Part shown: positions 37,246 to 47,378 of the stretch, piece by piece
Numbering within the stretch: the stretch's first letter is position 1
Layout: every line of letters starts with the position of its first letter
Source of the DNA: Bacteriovoracaceae bacterium
Lineage (GTDB): Bacteria > Bdellovibrionota > Bacteriovoracia > Bacteriovoracales > Bacteriovoracaceae
NCBI GenBank assembly: GCA_025210745.1
Contig: JAOARC010000050.1
Location: 62,001 to 126,000 of the forward strand
DNA: 64,000 bases
Reading direction: 5' to 3'
Program-made: the position numbers and the translations under genes
Notes under the pieces: generated by a model
The model's database searches: none
What the model was told of the DNA's origin: nothing
What the model saw: the letters and a program-made list of their open reading frames with translations, nothing else

Positions 37246-38529
37246 CTACGACCTCAAAAAGCTTAAGTGTTCTTTCTTAAGAAAACTAAGCGGATATATT
37301 AAAAATATTAAAAATGAGTTATTTGCATCTAATGCATACTCAAATTGTCCAGCGACAACAAAATTTATAATAAAAGGAATAATTAAATATCCCCACGTAT
37401 CACCACGTTTATACATTTCAAAAAGCCAAAATAATAGCCATAAAGTAAAAAGAATTAAACCAATAAATCCACGATTTGCAGATGTTTCTAGAAAAATATT
37501 ATGAGCATGAGAACAATAAGGGCCTATTTTATGATAATACTCAAGATCACAACTCAGATCAAACTCCTTACAGTAATCCACCCAATATAAACCATTTTTC
37601 TCCTTAACTCTTTTGCACTGAGTAGAAAACTGATTGATTCCATGACCAAAAAGAGGCTTTTCTTTAACAGCATAAACCGCAGCTTCATACTGACTTAATC
37701 TAATCAAATTAGAAGCTGCCGATATTTTTTGAAAAAATCGAATATTTGTAACAGAACCAAATAAGACTAAATATAAAGTTCCTAATAAAGTAGCCAACCC
37801 CAAAGTAAATATTCCTAAACCAAGTTTCTTATTCTTAAAGTAAACCAAAAATGGAATAGAACAAAAAGTTCCCAATATCGCCCCTCTACAACCAGAAGCA
37901 AAAAGACCCAAAATAGCAAACACCAATGTAAGATAGAGCCACTTAGAACTAATAAAGCTTGAAAACTTATTTTTATAAAGAACGAGACCCAAAAGAACTG
38001 ATACAATAAAGCCTGTTCCATAGCCATATCTCATAATTTTTGTTAATCCTTCGCTTCTATTCCCACTATATCCGCTTTGCCACTTAATAGGATCAAACTT
38101 AAAACCTATTTTTATAAAACCTACAATAGATGCTAATATAATAGTAAAAAAGAATGTTTTAATTAAAAATGAAGTCCTTTTTTGAGTCATATAACTCTTA
38201 AAAAAAGCGGGGAAAGCCCCGATCCCTAAGATGGCAAATATCAAATATTTTTGCTTTCCATACGCTCTCATAGAATGAGATAGAGTGTCCTCATTTAATA
38301 AATTCGATAAATAACCAAGCACAATATAAATTATTAAAATAATACTGCTTACAGGTAAAGAAAGTGTTTTATCTTTAAAGGACCTCCAAAAATACAAACT
38401 TAAAGGAATAGCTCCTAGAATATGAAATAAGCTTGGAATAGTGACAGATACAAATATTCCAAGAACTAAGAAAAACAAGCCCACATAAAGAAATACATCT
38501 TTTTTATGCATCATGATAAACCTTTTCAT
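37246..38529 (-). CDS. O-antigen ligase/polymerase-family membrane protein
   Basis: A protein of about 420 residues with 10-12 transmembrane helices. The large loop contains GHGINQFSTQC and then YCSHAHNIFLETSANRGFIGLI, the conserved Wzy_C pattern (HxHNxFLe...G) of WaaL-type ligases and some Wzy polymerases. The start could be the first ATG or the paired ATG codons five to six residues later. Whether it ligates glycan to lipid A or polymerises repeats cannot be told; the EpsG-like protein at 50754 is the other polymerase candidate. It overlaps nothing and leads directly into ugd. Confidence 0.82.
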   Translation of the reverse strand: MKRFIMMHKKDVFLYVGLFFLVLGIFVSVTIPSLFHILGAIPLSLYFWRSFKDKTLSLPVSSIILIIYIVLGYLSNLLNEDTLSHSMRAYGKQKYLIFAILGIGAFPAFFKSYMTQKRTSFLIKTFFFTIILASIVGFIKIGFKFDPIKWQSGYSGNRSEGLTKIMRYGYGTGFIVSVLLGLVLYKNKFSSFISSKWLYLTLVFAILGLFASGCRGAILGTFCSIPFLVYFKNKKLGLGIFTLGLATLLGTLYLVLFGSVTNIRFFQKISAASNLIRLSQYEAAVYAVKEKPLFGHGINQFSTQCKRVKEKNGLYWVDYCKEFDLSCDLEYYHKIGPYCSHAHNIFLETSANRGFIGLILFTLWLLFWLFEMYKRGDTWGYLIIPFIINFVVAGQFEYALDANNSFLIFLIYPLSFLKKEHLSFLRS

Positions 38530-38563
38530 TTATAGATATTTAGATTACTATTCCTAGTCTATT

Positions 38564-39598
38564 ATGACTACACAAATTATACTTCCGATATTGACAAGTA
38601 TGGCCCTATGCTTCTTTGCTATTCCTAGAATTATTAATGTATGTGTAAAAAAAGATTTATTTGATAAACCAAATAAAAGAAAGTCTCATAATGGAAATAT
38701 TCCTTCGTTAGGGGGTGTCGCTATATTTATTGGTTTTATCTTCACAATATGTTTCTGGGCAACACAAAAAGACATTGTCGAACTTCAATATATAATTAGC
38801 TCCCTTCTATTACTTTTTTTTACAGGAATTAGAGATGATATTATTCCTCTCAAAGCTTTTCAAAAGTTAATCATTCAAATTATATGCTCCGGAATTATCA
38901 TATGGTTTACAGATATTCATCTTACAAGTTTTTATGGTCTATTTGGTATATACCATATACCTAAAGAGGTTGGTTATCCATTCACACTAATTACAATTAT
39001 AGCTATAACGAACGCATTCAATTTGATAGATGGTATAAATACCCATGCTGCGACTCAAGGTATTTTTGCTCTTACTTGCTACGGAGTATGGTTTTACCTA
39101 ACCGGGCACTCACAATACTCAATTTTAAGTTTTTCTATGATTGGTGCATTATTAGGTTTTTTGTATTTCAATAAGACACCCGCTAAAATATTTATGGGAG
39201 ATACCGGATCTTTAGTTTTAGGCTTTACAATTGCAATATTGACAATAAAGTTTATTGAATTCAATCGATCATATTATGGAGATTCTTCTTTTAGAATCTC
39301 CTCAGTTCCAGCAATAGCAATTTCAATATTAATAATTCCTATCTTTGATACACTAAGAGTTTTTACAATAAGAACTCTTACTGGGAAGTCACCTTTTAAT
39401 CCAGATAGAAATCACTTACACCATATTTTAGTTGATAAAAAATTAAGTCATGAAAAATCAAGTGCAATTCTTTTGTTGATCACTTTTTTAATAACTCTAA
39501 GCTCTATGATACTTAAAGACTACATATCAGGAGAATCTATTCTCTGCTTATCATTAATCAGTATAATGACTTTGACATTTTTCTTAAAAAAGATCTAA
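38564..39598 (+). CDS. WecA/MraY-family undecaprenyl-phosphate sugar-1-phosphate transferase
   Basis: Starts glycan synthesis by moving a sugar phosphate, probably HexNAc-1-P, from its UDP donor to undecaprenyl phosphate. About ten membrane helices are present. TGIRDDIIPLKAFQK holds the conserved DD, NAFNLIDGIN the next catalytic Asp, FMGDTGSLVLG the third, and NHLHHIL is the HxHH carbohydrate loop typical of WecA/WbpL rather than MraY. It is divergent from the O-antigen ligase-like gene with only 34 bases between starts. Its 3' end overlaps the convergent glycosyltransferase by 41 bases. Confidence 0.9.
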   Translation: MTTQIILPILTSMALCFFAIPRIINVCVKKDLFDKPNKRKSHNGNIPSLGGVAIFIGFIFTICFWATQKDIVELQYIISSLLLLFFTGIRDDIIPLKAFQKLIIQIICSGIIIWFTDIHLTSFYGLFGIYHIPKEVGYPFTLITIIAITNAFNLIDGINTHAATQGIFALTCYGVWFYLTGHSQYSILSFSMIGALLGFLYFNKTPAKIFMGDTGSLVLGFTIAILTIKFIEFNRSYYGDSSFRISSVPAIAISILIIPIFDTLRVFTIRTLTGKSPFNPDRNHLHHILVDKKLSHEKSSAILLLITFLITLSSMILKDYISGESILCLSLISIMTLTFFLKKI

Positions 39599-40343
39599 AT
39601 TTATTAAAAAAATATTTCAATAGGAAAACTGTCATATAATAAGCAGATAAAGCAACATTAAGCCCTGCCACATTTCTATATATGGCCCAATTATACTTCA
39701 ATAAACTTAATTTATTAGATGATACTGATTTTTTTTGCACTCTATATTTTGCTAATATTGTTGGATAACAATAGGCATAATCGACTTGTCTCAATATTTT
39801 AAGCCAAAGTCCAAAGTCTTGCCTCTTATTCATAATTGGCATATAAACTTTACCTATTTTCTTAGTATCATAAATTGCAGTTAAACATCCAATCACATTA
39901 CTATAAAGCAACTGCGAATATGAAACCTTTAGTTTTCTCGCTTTTACATCTCCAATATAATTACCATTCATATTGATTTTTTCATAATAAGAATATGTAA
40001 AAGAGAGATCTTCTTGCTCTATATGAGAAATTCTTAACTCAAGATAATTTGGGTACCAAAGATCATCACTGTCTAAAAAAGCAATATATCTTCCTTTTGC
40101 TTTTTCAATAGATAAATTCCGAGTATGTGCAGCTCCTCGCCCTCCAGTATTGCGAAAAAGCTTTATTCTTTTATCTCTTTTTGAATACTCCTCGACAATA
40201 TTATATGTTGAATCACTAGAGTGATCATCACTAATTACAAGTTCCCAGTTTTGATATGTTTGACTTATAACGCTATCAATACTCTGACATATATATTTTT
40301 CAGAATTACAACTAGGCATTATAATAGAAACTAAATTTTTCAA
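39558..40343 (-). CDS. Glycosyltransferase family 2
   Basis: GT-A fold inverting glycosyltransferase. The opening VSIIMPSCNSEKYICQSIDSV, then SDDHSSDST and FLDSDDLWYPN with the DxD metal motif, are standard. At 261 residues there is no membrane anchor except hydrophobic residues near the C-terminus. It begins with TTG, supported by AAGGA five bases upstream. The donor and acceptor sugars are unknown. It is the last gene of the minus-strand glycan run, 102 bases beyond its upstream neighbour. Confidence 0.88.
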   Translation of the reverse strand: MKNLVSIIMPSCNSEKYICQSIDSVISQTYQNWELVISDDHSSDSTYNIVEEYSKRDKRIKLFRNTGGRGAAHTRNLSIEKAKGRYIAFLDSDDLWYPNYLELRISHIEQEDLSFTYSYYEKINMNGNYIGDVKARKLKVSYSQLLYSNVIGCLTAIYDTKKIGKVYMPIMNKRQDFGLWLKILRQVDYAYCYPTILAKYRVQKKSVSSNKLSLLKYNWAIYRNVAGLNVALSAYYMTVFLLKYFFNKFRSFLRKMSKSLY

Positions 40344-40445
40344 AACCTTCCTTTATATTTATACTTACATATGTACCACTAAACGAACAGAATTGTAATC
40401 TGTTTAACTCAAGATTCAGAGTTTACTAACCCCTTATAAACAGAC

Positions 40446-41621
40446 TTACTTAAACCATATATTGCTATACTTCTGCATACTTTTCATCACGTCAAACTCA
40501 GACTCAACTTTATGCTTGGCCTTTATTCTTATATCTTCTAAATTTTTCTCAAAAAGCTCTAATATTAAAGAAGCAATAGCACTACGACTTTGATTTTCAA
40601 CAATAAAACCTGTTTCTCCATTTGTAATTAACTCATCAATGCCCGGCGTTTTGCTAACAAGAGGTATACAGCCTAAAAGCATTGCTTCTTTAACAGAATT
40701 AGGTAAACACTCTCCTTTTTTATAACTCAACAAAATAAAAAGGTTACTTCTAGATAAAAAATCAAAGATAAACTTCTGCGTTTTATATCCTAAAAATAAA
40801 ACACTTTTATTTAAACTATATCTTTTAACTAATAACTCTAGTTCATCTCTATAATCTCCCTCTCCTATAATAAATAACTTTGCCTCTTCTTGTTCTTTTT
40901 TTACAAGTTTAAAAGCTTCAATTACACTTTGAATATTCTTTTCCTTGATCAACCTGGAAACGATAGTTATTTGATAACGATTCTTATTTATCTTTTCTAA
41001 TTTTAAAGCATCTAAGTCTAGTCCTCGATATACAACATTAAATCGACTAGTGCGAAAATCTCTTTTTTTGAGTTCTTTTAAGTTCTCTTTAGCATGAGTA
41101 AAAAGATAATCGGCTTCTTTAGAAACCTCTGAAGAAAGAGCATATTGAGTTGCTAAATCATAAGCTCCTAAAAACATACTTAATTTAGTATTTATTCTTT
41201 TTCTCCTTAAACAATACCCTAACATAGAAGGATAGTGCCCCCAAAATAAATGCACAACCTCAGGTTTTTCTTTCTCTATTTCACTCAAACACCAAAATGT
41301 ACTTGGTATTAATAAAACAGATTTTAATAAATGCATCACTTTTTTTTCATTTCTAAAAAGATAATAAAACAAAGAAAGAAAAATTTTTATATTCAATAAA
41401 CTGTATACTAAACCTAAAACCAAACGATATAGTGTTAATGATTTAGAAGGTATAGATGATCCTCCCATATTTTTTTTTATACTTGAGCTATCTTTGTCTT
41501 CAGTCAAAAGAGATAATACTGTTACTGTATGGCCAATTTTTTTCAAAGCTAAAATATCTCTTACACAGAAAGTTTCTGACTTCACTGGCCACTTCATTGT
41601 TATATAGAAAATATTTTTCAA
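40446..41621 (-). CDS. Glycosyltransferase family 4
   Basis: GT-B fold retaining glycosyltransferase. The N-terminal domain opens with FYITMKWPVKSETFCVRDI, similar to WcaL/AmsK-like colanic and amylovoran enzymes. The C-terminal domain begins near residue 210 (YQITIVSRLIKEKNI) and holds GECLPNSVKEAMLLGCIPLVS with the two Glu of the EX7E motif, ending in NGETGFIV. The start is TTG with GAGG six bases upstream, nine bases from the previous gene. Sugar specificity is not known. Confidence 0.88.
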   Translation of the reverse strand: MKNIFYITMKWPVKSETFCVRDILALKKIGHTVTVLSLLTEDKDSSSIKKNMGGSSIPSKSLTLYRLVLGLVYSLLNIKIFLSLFYYLFRNEKKVMHLLKSVLLIPSTFWCLSEIEKEKPEVVHLFWGHYPSMLGYCLRRKRINTKLSMFLGAYDLATQYALSSEVSKEADYLFTHAKENLKELKKRDFRTSRFNVVYRGLDLDALKLEKINKNRYQITIVSRLIKEKNIQSVIEAFKLVKKEQEEAKLFIIGEGDYRDELELLVKRYSLNKSVLFLGYKTQKFIFDFLSRSNLFILLSYKKGECLPNSVKEAMLLGCIPLVSKTPGIDELITNGETGFIVENQSRSAIASLILELFEKNLEDIRIKAKHKVESEFDVMKSMQKYSNIWFK

Positions 41622-41629
41622 CTAAAACC

Positions 41630-42742
41630 TCATCGACTTAATATTTCTTTTTTTAATTTCAAAGTTGATGCTTCTAATAAAAACTCTTTCGGCACCTTCG
41701 ATATTAAAGACTCTGAAACTGTTTTGTATCTACCATTCAATAAAATATCTAACACTTCTTCATTATCATTCACTAGAAAACCAGTCTCATTATTTAAAAT
41801 AGCTTCTTTTACACCAGCTTTATTTCGTCCAATAACCGGAGTTCCACATAATTGAGATTCAACATAACACAAACCAAAAGCTTCATTATAATCAGATAAT
41901 AACCAAAAAAGATCCGCCATACTATAATATTTTCTTAAATCCTCTCTATTAATATAATCTAAAAAAGTAATATATTTTGATAGTTTTAAAGAATCAGCTT
42001 TTTCCTTTAACTCACTTAAAAAGTCACCATTTCCAACTATAATCCATTGAAATTTTTCTTCACTTTGAGTTATTAATTTTTCAAAAATATTTAGCTTATC
42101 AAGATAACCTTTTTTACGATCGATTCGACTCACTGATAATAATACGATATCATCTTTCATTATTTTATTTTGTTTTCTAAGTAAATTATTATCTTTAGAA
42201 TCATTATAAAATAAATGAGCATTAACGCCGTAATAATTAACTATCATTTTATCTCGAAAAAGATCTCCTTCAAGATGTATAAATAATTCTTTTTTCATAT
42301 AATTGCTAGGCAATACAACTTGCTTACTATTTTTTAAAGCTCTATTAAAGAAAAATTTAAAAAAGATAATCCTTCTAAAAACATTCGTTTTTTCATATAT
42401 TCTGCTAATTTCTGATCCATGAAAAAAAACAATACTTTTCGCTAAAGTAGATTTATTAAAAGTCAATCCAGCAATAAAGACAGCCGAAGCATCATTTAAA
42501 AAGATATAATCATATTTTGTAAAATCGACTTTAAATAGATAACCTATAGGCCATAGTTTTCCCCGCCAAGAATTACGATATATTTGAAAGTCTTCGTTCT
42601 TTTTTTTAAATGGCACAGATGTTAAAACATCTACAGAATACCCCAATTGCGAAAAATTAAGCGCATACTGATATCCAACGATCCCAGCTCCTCCTCCAAT
42701 AGGAGGAAACTCATGAGAAAATATTAAAATACGCTTACTCAC
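41630..42742 (-). CDS. Glycosyltransferase family 4
   Basis: A 370-residue GT-B enzyme. The opening ILIFSHEFPPIGGGAGIVGYQ is the glycine-rich acceptor loop, LLSVSRIDRKKGYLDKL begins the donor domain, and EAFGLCYVESQLCGTPVIG is the EX7E motif. GTG is the start codon, eight bases inside the end of the pyruvyl transferase gene, whose final codons carry GGAG as its ribosome-binding site. The specific sugar is unknown. Confidence 0.88.
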   Translation of the reverse strand: MSKRILIFSHEFPPIGGGAGIVGYQYALNFSQLGYSVDVLTSVPFKKKNEDFQIYRNSWRGKLWPIGYLFKVDFTKYDYIFLNDASAVFIAGLTFNKSTLAKSIVFFHGSEISRIYEKTNVFRRIIFFKFFFNRALKNSKQVVLPSNYMKKELFIHLEGDLFRDKMIVNYYGVNAHLFYNDSKDNNLLRKQNKIMKDDIVLLSVSRIDRKKGYLDKLNIFEKLITQSEEKFQWIIVGNGDFLSELKEKADSLKLSKYITFLDYINREDLRKYYSMADLFWLLSDYNEAFGLCYVESQLCGTPVIGRNKAGVKEAILNNETGFLVNDNEEVLDILLNGRYKTVSESLISKVPKEFLLEASTLKLKKEILSR

Positions 42743-43778
42743 CTAATACAATCTCCTTTAATGTATTTCTTGTTTCATCAACAGGAGGGATCATACCTAG
42801 GTGCTCTTGTTTTTTCCTTTCAAACTCACGCAGTTTTGAAGAAATTGGATAAGTTACTACTTTACAATTTGATATAACCCCAGCAATAAGACCATGCATT
42901 CTTCCAGAAAAAACAACTTTTGTTTGACCTATAAACTCTAAAAGCTTATCTAATGTACAAGTTTCCACTATTTTTAAGCTTAAAGAATAGTTCTCACTTA
43001 CATAACGACTAAAACTTATTGTCTCTTCTCTATCTCTACTTGTTGTATAAAAAAGTCTCACATCATTAATTGATACTCCAGAACTATGAACTAAATCCAA
43101 CCAACTCTCATAATATTCTTCTTTCGTTAATTCAATAGAATTATATCTTTTATAAACTTCAAAGTCTGTTATCCCTAACGCAATACAATCGTTGTCATCG
43201 AGGTTTTTTTTCTCAACTTCATATAAATAAGCCATATCTACAACCAATTTAGAATCTTGATTAAAAAACTTTTTTAACTGCCTTTGAGACATTTCATCTC
43301 TAACATAAATAAAGTCTACTCGACTTAAGGCTTTTTGAAATAATACTTTATCTAAAGTTGAAAACCTATCACCACAACCGACCGATAATAAAACAATTTT
43401 TTTATTCCCAAAAAGTTTTAAAATAAAGGTCCAAAAATACATTGAAATAGCAAAACTAGAATTTGACAAAATTAACTGTCCCCCACCAATGAGGACTAAA
43501 TCATATTTTTGTTTTCCCTTTTTAAGAACTCTAAAAAAATTTTTCAAAACCCACTTTATTTTACTTGGAACAATTTTTTTCAATAAAGAAGGTATCTTTT
43601 GTTTTTTCTTAGATGGAAAAACATTAATTTCGGGATATGTTCTCCCTCCTTTGCTATAGCCACAAGTTGAAATTTGAATAATATTTGAAATTCTCTCAAG
43701 CTCTCTCATAATAGAAGAATGTATTAATTGATCACCAAGGTTATCTGAAATTGATTCATTCACAACTAATACATTCAT
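42735..43778 (-). CDS. Polysaccharide pyruvyl transferase family protein
   Basis: Predicted to add a pyruvate ketal to a sugar in the glycan, or to be a related WcaK/CsaB-type enzyme. ESISDNLGDQLIHSSI opens the fold, LVLIGGGQLILSN is the glycine-rich loop, and VFSGRMHGLIAGVIS is the HGxxxG signature of the family. The start is ATG 43778; the frame also runs from TTG 43793, but that would overlap the previous gene. Pyruvate groups would make the polymer acidic. Confidence 0.85.
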   Translation of the reverse strand: MNVLVVNESISDNLGDQLIHSSIMRELERISNIIQISTCGYSKGGRTYPEINVFPSKKKQKIPSLLKKIVPSKIKWVLKNFFRVLKKGKQKYDLVLIGGGQLILSNSSFAISMYFWTFILKLFGNKKIVLLSVGCGDRFSTLDKVLFQKALSRVDFIYVRDEMSQRQLKKFFNQDSKLVVDMAYLYEVEKKNLDDNDCIALGITDFEVYKRYNSIELTKEEYYESWLDLVHSSGVSINDVRLFYTTSRDREETISFSRYVSENYSLSLKIVETCTLDKLLEFIGQTKVVFSGRMHGLIAGVISNCKVVTYPISSKLREFERKKQEHLGMIPPVDETRNTLKEIVLGE

Positions 43779-43782
43779 AATA

Positions 43783-44598
43783 TTACAGTCCAAAGAACTT
43801 CTTCAAGAAACGAGCATAAGACAATATATAATAATATAAAAAATTAATCACATCATAAATACTTTTATCTGATGTGCGAGAAAATGCTTCAAGCCGACAT
43901 CTTTTTGTATATGCATAGAAGGTTTTTAACCTCTCTTTTTTATAAAGAGTTTTAGAAATATTCGTTTCATGTTTTCGATAATAAGCATAAGTATCTTTAG
44001 AATACACAATATCACCAGCTCCTGCTAATTTAATATAATATAACCATTCTCCATATAAATCATAACTTTCATCCCATCCACCAACTGTCTTAAAAGCTCT
44101 CGTTCTATGCATCATTCCAATAATACTAATATAATTATAAAGAGAAAGATTATAAACAGTTCGTGAGCTTTTTATAATCTGAGTATCATCATCTCTAGTA
44201 AAACCCAGCTCTTCACCAGCGGTATTAATCGCCATACTATTGCAATGAACAGCAACAACTTTCTCATCATTAAATTTTGTCAACATTAAATGGACATGAT
44301 CTTTAGGTAAAATATCATCATGACCAAGATAAATAAAAAAGTCACTATCATCTAAAAGCATATTATCATTTATATTTTTAGGGAGGCCCTTATTCATGCT
44401 ATTTTTAATAACTTTTACTTTCTCGTTATTTTTAAAACGATCAAGAACAGATAAAGTATTATCAGTTGAACAGTCATCAACAACAAGAATTTTTAAATTT
44501 TTATAAGTTTGATTTAAACAAGAAGATATTGTCTCTTCAATAAAGTCTTCACAATTGAATGTTGGAATTATAATCGTCACATTTTTTGTTTTATTCAT
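43783..44598 (-). CDS. Glycosyltransferase family 2
   Basis: GT-A enzyme of about 271 residues. VTIIIPTFNCEDFIEETISSC, VDDCSTDNTL and FFIYLGHDDILPKDH contain the nucleotide-binding Asp and a DD at the DxD position. The start at 44598 (ATG) gives an eight-base overlap with the ABC transporter gene; an in-frame GTG 12 bases upstream is less likely. A hydrophobic segment near the C-terminus (VINFLYYYILSYARFL) may touch the membrane. Substrate unknown. Confidence 0.87.
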   Translation of the reverse strand: MNKTKNVTIIIPTFNCEDFIEETISSCLNQTYKNLKILVVDDCSTDNTLSVLDRFKNNEKVKVIKNSMNKGLPKNINDNMLLDDSDFFIYLGHDDILPKDHVHLMLTKFNDEKVVAVHCNSMAINTAGEELGFTRDDDTQIIKSSRTVYNLSLYNYISIIGMMHRTRAFKTVGGWDESYDLYGEWLYYIKLAGAGDIVYSKDTYAYYRKHETNISKTLYKKERLKTFYAYTKRCRLEAFSRTSDKSIYDVINFLYYYILSYARFLKKFFGL

Positions 44599-46369
44599 CT
44601 TTTTCACCACGAGACTCTATGCTTATCAAGCGAGAAAACTCGGAGTTTTTAGCACAAAGAAAATTATAGTCACCTTGCCCAACAAGATTTCCTTTTTCTA
44701 GAACAAAAATATTGTCGCACTTTTTTGTCGTTTCAATTTTATGAGTAACCATAATAATTGTTTTTCCAAGTTTAGTTATATTCTCAATAATTAATGCTTC
44801 CGTTTGTTGATCTAAAGAACTTGTTGCTTCATCTAAAACCAAGATTTCCTTATCTCTGTACAAAGCCCTAGCAATTCCTATTCTTTGTCTTTGTCCCCCA
44901 CTTAACTGAGCTCCATTTTCCCCAATAATAGAATCAAGCCCCAAGTCAAGTTCTTTAAGAAACTCATCAAGATGCGCTATTTCGCATACTTTTTTTAACT
45001 TTATATTATCGATATTTTTAGCTCCTAAGCAAATATTATTCAAGATTGTATCATCGACTAAATGTACATACTGCGGAACATAAGAAAATAACTTAAAAGA
45101 GCTATTGCTATTTCCCATAGCTTTAGAGTTGAATACAATATCCCCTTCTTCAGGCTTTAATAATCCAAGTAATATGTCTAGTAATGTACTTTTACCTGAG
45201 CCTGACCTTCCTACAAGCCCAACAAACTGTCCTTTTAATATTTTAATACTTATATCTTTTAAAACTAGATCTGCTTCTGGCTCATAAGCATAAGATAGCC
45301 CCTTAATACTTATACCTAAAAAATCATCAGCCTTTAGTTGCTCTTCTTTTTTATGACTTACTTGTTGATCAAACTCTATATTAATACAATCGATTGAGTT
45401 TTTATTTGACCTAATTAAAGCAAGGCTAGAATAAATTTGTTGCATACTAGGAAGAGCTCTGTAACCAACAAACAAAAACATTGTTAGTAAAGGCAAATAC
45501 TCGATGATACTACCTCTATAATACAAAATAAGGACTGTCGTAACAACGCCTCCAAATGTAATAAACTCGATAATACTTCGTGGTAATAATCCAAAAATTT
45601 GACTTGACGAAGTTGCCCTTGCAATTTTATCCATATGATAACTAAAATCTCTATAAAAAAATTTTTCAAGACTTAATAACTTAGTCTCTCTAATACCAAT
45701 GAAAGCTTCGCTAATTAATTTATATCTAACTTTATTAGATGAAGAGATTGACTTCCCATTTAACAATAACTTTTCTTTCACAAGATAAAAAATAAAAAGA
45801 TAAGATAAACTTATAATGCAAAAAACACTCAGTGTTATCTTCCAACTTAAAAATAAAAGTACTATGAATACTAAAAATAAAAAGATTGTTTTAGAAATTA
45901 ATCTAAGCATTGGTATAAGAACATTTTGCGTATATCTAGAGACTTCCTGAGTAATATTTTTTGATAAGATAGAACTACTATTATTTAAGTGAAATTTATA
46001 AGGAGAATATAAGTAACTCTTAAATAAATCTTGGCACATATCTCTACCAACAAAATTTCCAAACTCTAAGAGCATTTTATTAGAGATAATAGCAACGACA
46101 CTTGATAAAAAGATCAAGCTAAGACTCAGTGCTCCCAAGAAACCAGGGTAACTATCTCTATCCTCAACTATTGATAGCAGCTTTATAAAAAAAGGTTTCT
46201 CTAAAAGTTGATCTAAATCTGTAATTGACTGCATAAATGGCATAATAGAAGAGATACTGACAATCTCCAAAATAGAATTAAATAACAATAATATAACTAA
46301 AATGATAAATGAGCTTTTATTCTTCCTATTTACACCATAAAGAATTTTTTTTATTTCATTCAAAATCAT
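44591..46369 (-). CDS. ABC flippase for lipid-linked glycans (PglK/MsbA-like)
   Basis: A fused permease-ATPase half-transporter of 592 residues. Six membrane helices occupy about residues 15-320. The ATPase has Walker A GRSGSGKST, a Q-loop in YVPQYVHL, the signature QLSGGQRQRIGIARALY, Walker B ILVLDEATSSLD, and a switch His in MVTHKIE. Its place among glycosyltransferases suggests flipping of undecaprenyl-linked oligosaccharide, as PglK does. A Wzx flippase is also encoded in the locus, so two export routes may coexist. The 5' neighbour overlaps it by 14 bases. Confidence 0.9.
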   Translation of the reverse strand: MILNEIKKILYGVNRKNKSSFIILVILLLFNSILEIVSISSIMPFMQSITDLDQLLEKPFFIKLLSIVEDRDSYPGFLGALSLSLIFLSSVVAIISNKMLLEFGNFVGRDMCQDLFKSYLYSPYKFHLNNSSSILSKNITQEVSRYTQNVLIPMLRLISKTIFLFLVFIVLLFLSWKITLSVFCIISLSYLFIFYLVKEKLLLNGKSISSSNKVRYKLISEAFIGIRETKLLSLEKFFYRDFSYHMDKIARATSSSQIFGLLPRSIIEFITFGGVVTTVLILYYRGSIIEYLPLLTMFLFVGYRALPSMQQIYSSLALIRSNKNSIDCINIEFDQQVSHKKEEQLKADDFLGISIKGLSYAYEPEADLVLKDISIKILKGQFVGLVGRSGSGKSTLLDILLGLLKPEEGDIVFNSKAMGNSNSSFKLFSYVPQYVHLVDDTILNNICLGAKNIDNIKLKKVCEIAHLDEFLKELDLGLDSIIGENGAQLSGGQRQRIGIARALYRDKEILVLDEATSSLDQQTEALIIENITKLGKTIIMVTHKIETTKKCDNIFVLEKGNLVGQGDYNFLCAKNSEFSRLISIESRGEKDE

Positions 46370-47378
46370 AACACCATTTTTTTAATTTTTTTTCTATTTT
46401 TTTAATATCCGACATGTACTTAATATTCTCAGTTCTTTTCCATGTCTGAGTATTTTTTGCTGATTTTTCAACAACTAATCTCGTATTTTTTCTTACATGT
46501 TCAGAAGGCTCAATTTCTAAAAAATGAAAAATCTTCTCAATCGTTTTTTCATACTTATATATCAGATCTTCAAACTTCACATAAAGAGATTCTCCAGAAT
46601 TCTGAACCTGCTCTTTAGAATGAACAGACTCGTAAAAAGATATAAATGTATTAATATCAGATGTTATAGGATAAGCATTATATGTCTTAGCATCTAAAAA
46701 AACATCTCTAGGATCCCTGTCTACAACAATTGATTTTAAGTTTTTTATAATTCTTCTAAAACGAGAATTATTATATGGTAAAATAAGCTGATCTAACACA
46801 ATCTTTGTTTCATCGGTATGGAGGACCTCATCGAATAATTTTTCTAAAAATTGTCCTGCATAGGTATAGATGTCTGTATCATGTCGTACAAAATACATAT
46901 CTGACTTTTTCGTCATCTTTCGAATTGTCCTCTTTGACACACCAACTTTTCTCAGCTGCCTTTTTATATGTTCAATAAAAACTTCGACTTTGTTTCTTTC
47001 ATGATAGTCATGATAAAACCAATAACCATTCCACTTAGTATCAATAATTTCATTTAAAAATTCATTTCTGTATTTAAAAAACTTACCATTAAACCTACGA
47101 TCCAGTCCTTCACCGAAACTAAACAAAGTAGGATAGCGCCCCATAACATCAGTATACTTTAAAAACCTTCTTACAAATGCATCACTACGAACCCATCCCC
47201 AGGAATTTTCTAAGTTATTACACAAATCTTCAAGTCCATCAGGGTCTTGAATAAAACGAAACTCACCTTTTGCAACATGGCACCCTGAAACCTCTTCCAG
47301 CAAATTTACAACAGCACTTGAGCCCGTTGAGCCATAACCACAAACAGATATATACTGCCTTTTTGGATTTCTATTCAT
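46356..47378 (-). CDS. Sulfotransferase-family protein
   Basis: Predicted to move sulfate from PAPS to a sugar hydroxyl. CGYGSTGSSAVVNLLEE near residue 13 fits the 5'-phosphosulfate-binding loop, VVDRDPRDVFLDAK near residue 220 the 3'-phosphate site (R.PrD...S-type), and VKFEDLIYKYEKTIEKIF follows as in P-loop sulfotransferases. The usual catalytic base is not obvious. No PAPS synthesis genes are in the window. It overlaps TagD upstream by eight bases and the ABC gene downstream by 14. It implies a sulfated glycan. Confidence 0.78.
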   Translation of the reverse strand: MNRNPKRQYISVCGYGSTGSSAVVNLLEEVSGCHVAKGEFRFIQDPDGLEDLCNNLENSWGWVRSDAFVRRFLKYTDVMGRYPTLFSFGEGLDRRFNGKFFKYRNEFLNEIIDTKWNGYWFYHDYHERNKVEVFIEHIKRQLRKVGVSKRTIRKMTKKSDMYFVRHDTDIYTYAGQFLEKLFDEVLHTDETKIVLDQLILPYNNSRFRRIIKNLKSIVVDRDPRDVFLDAKTYNAYPITSDINTFISFYESVHSKEQVQNSGESLYVKFEDLIYKYEKTIEKIFHFLEIEPSEHVRKNTRLVVEKSAKNTQTWKRTENIKYMSDIKKIEKKLKKWCYDFE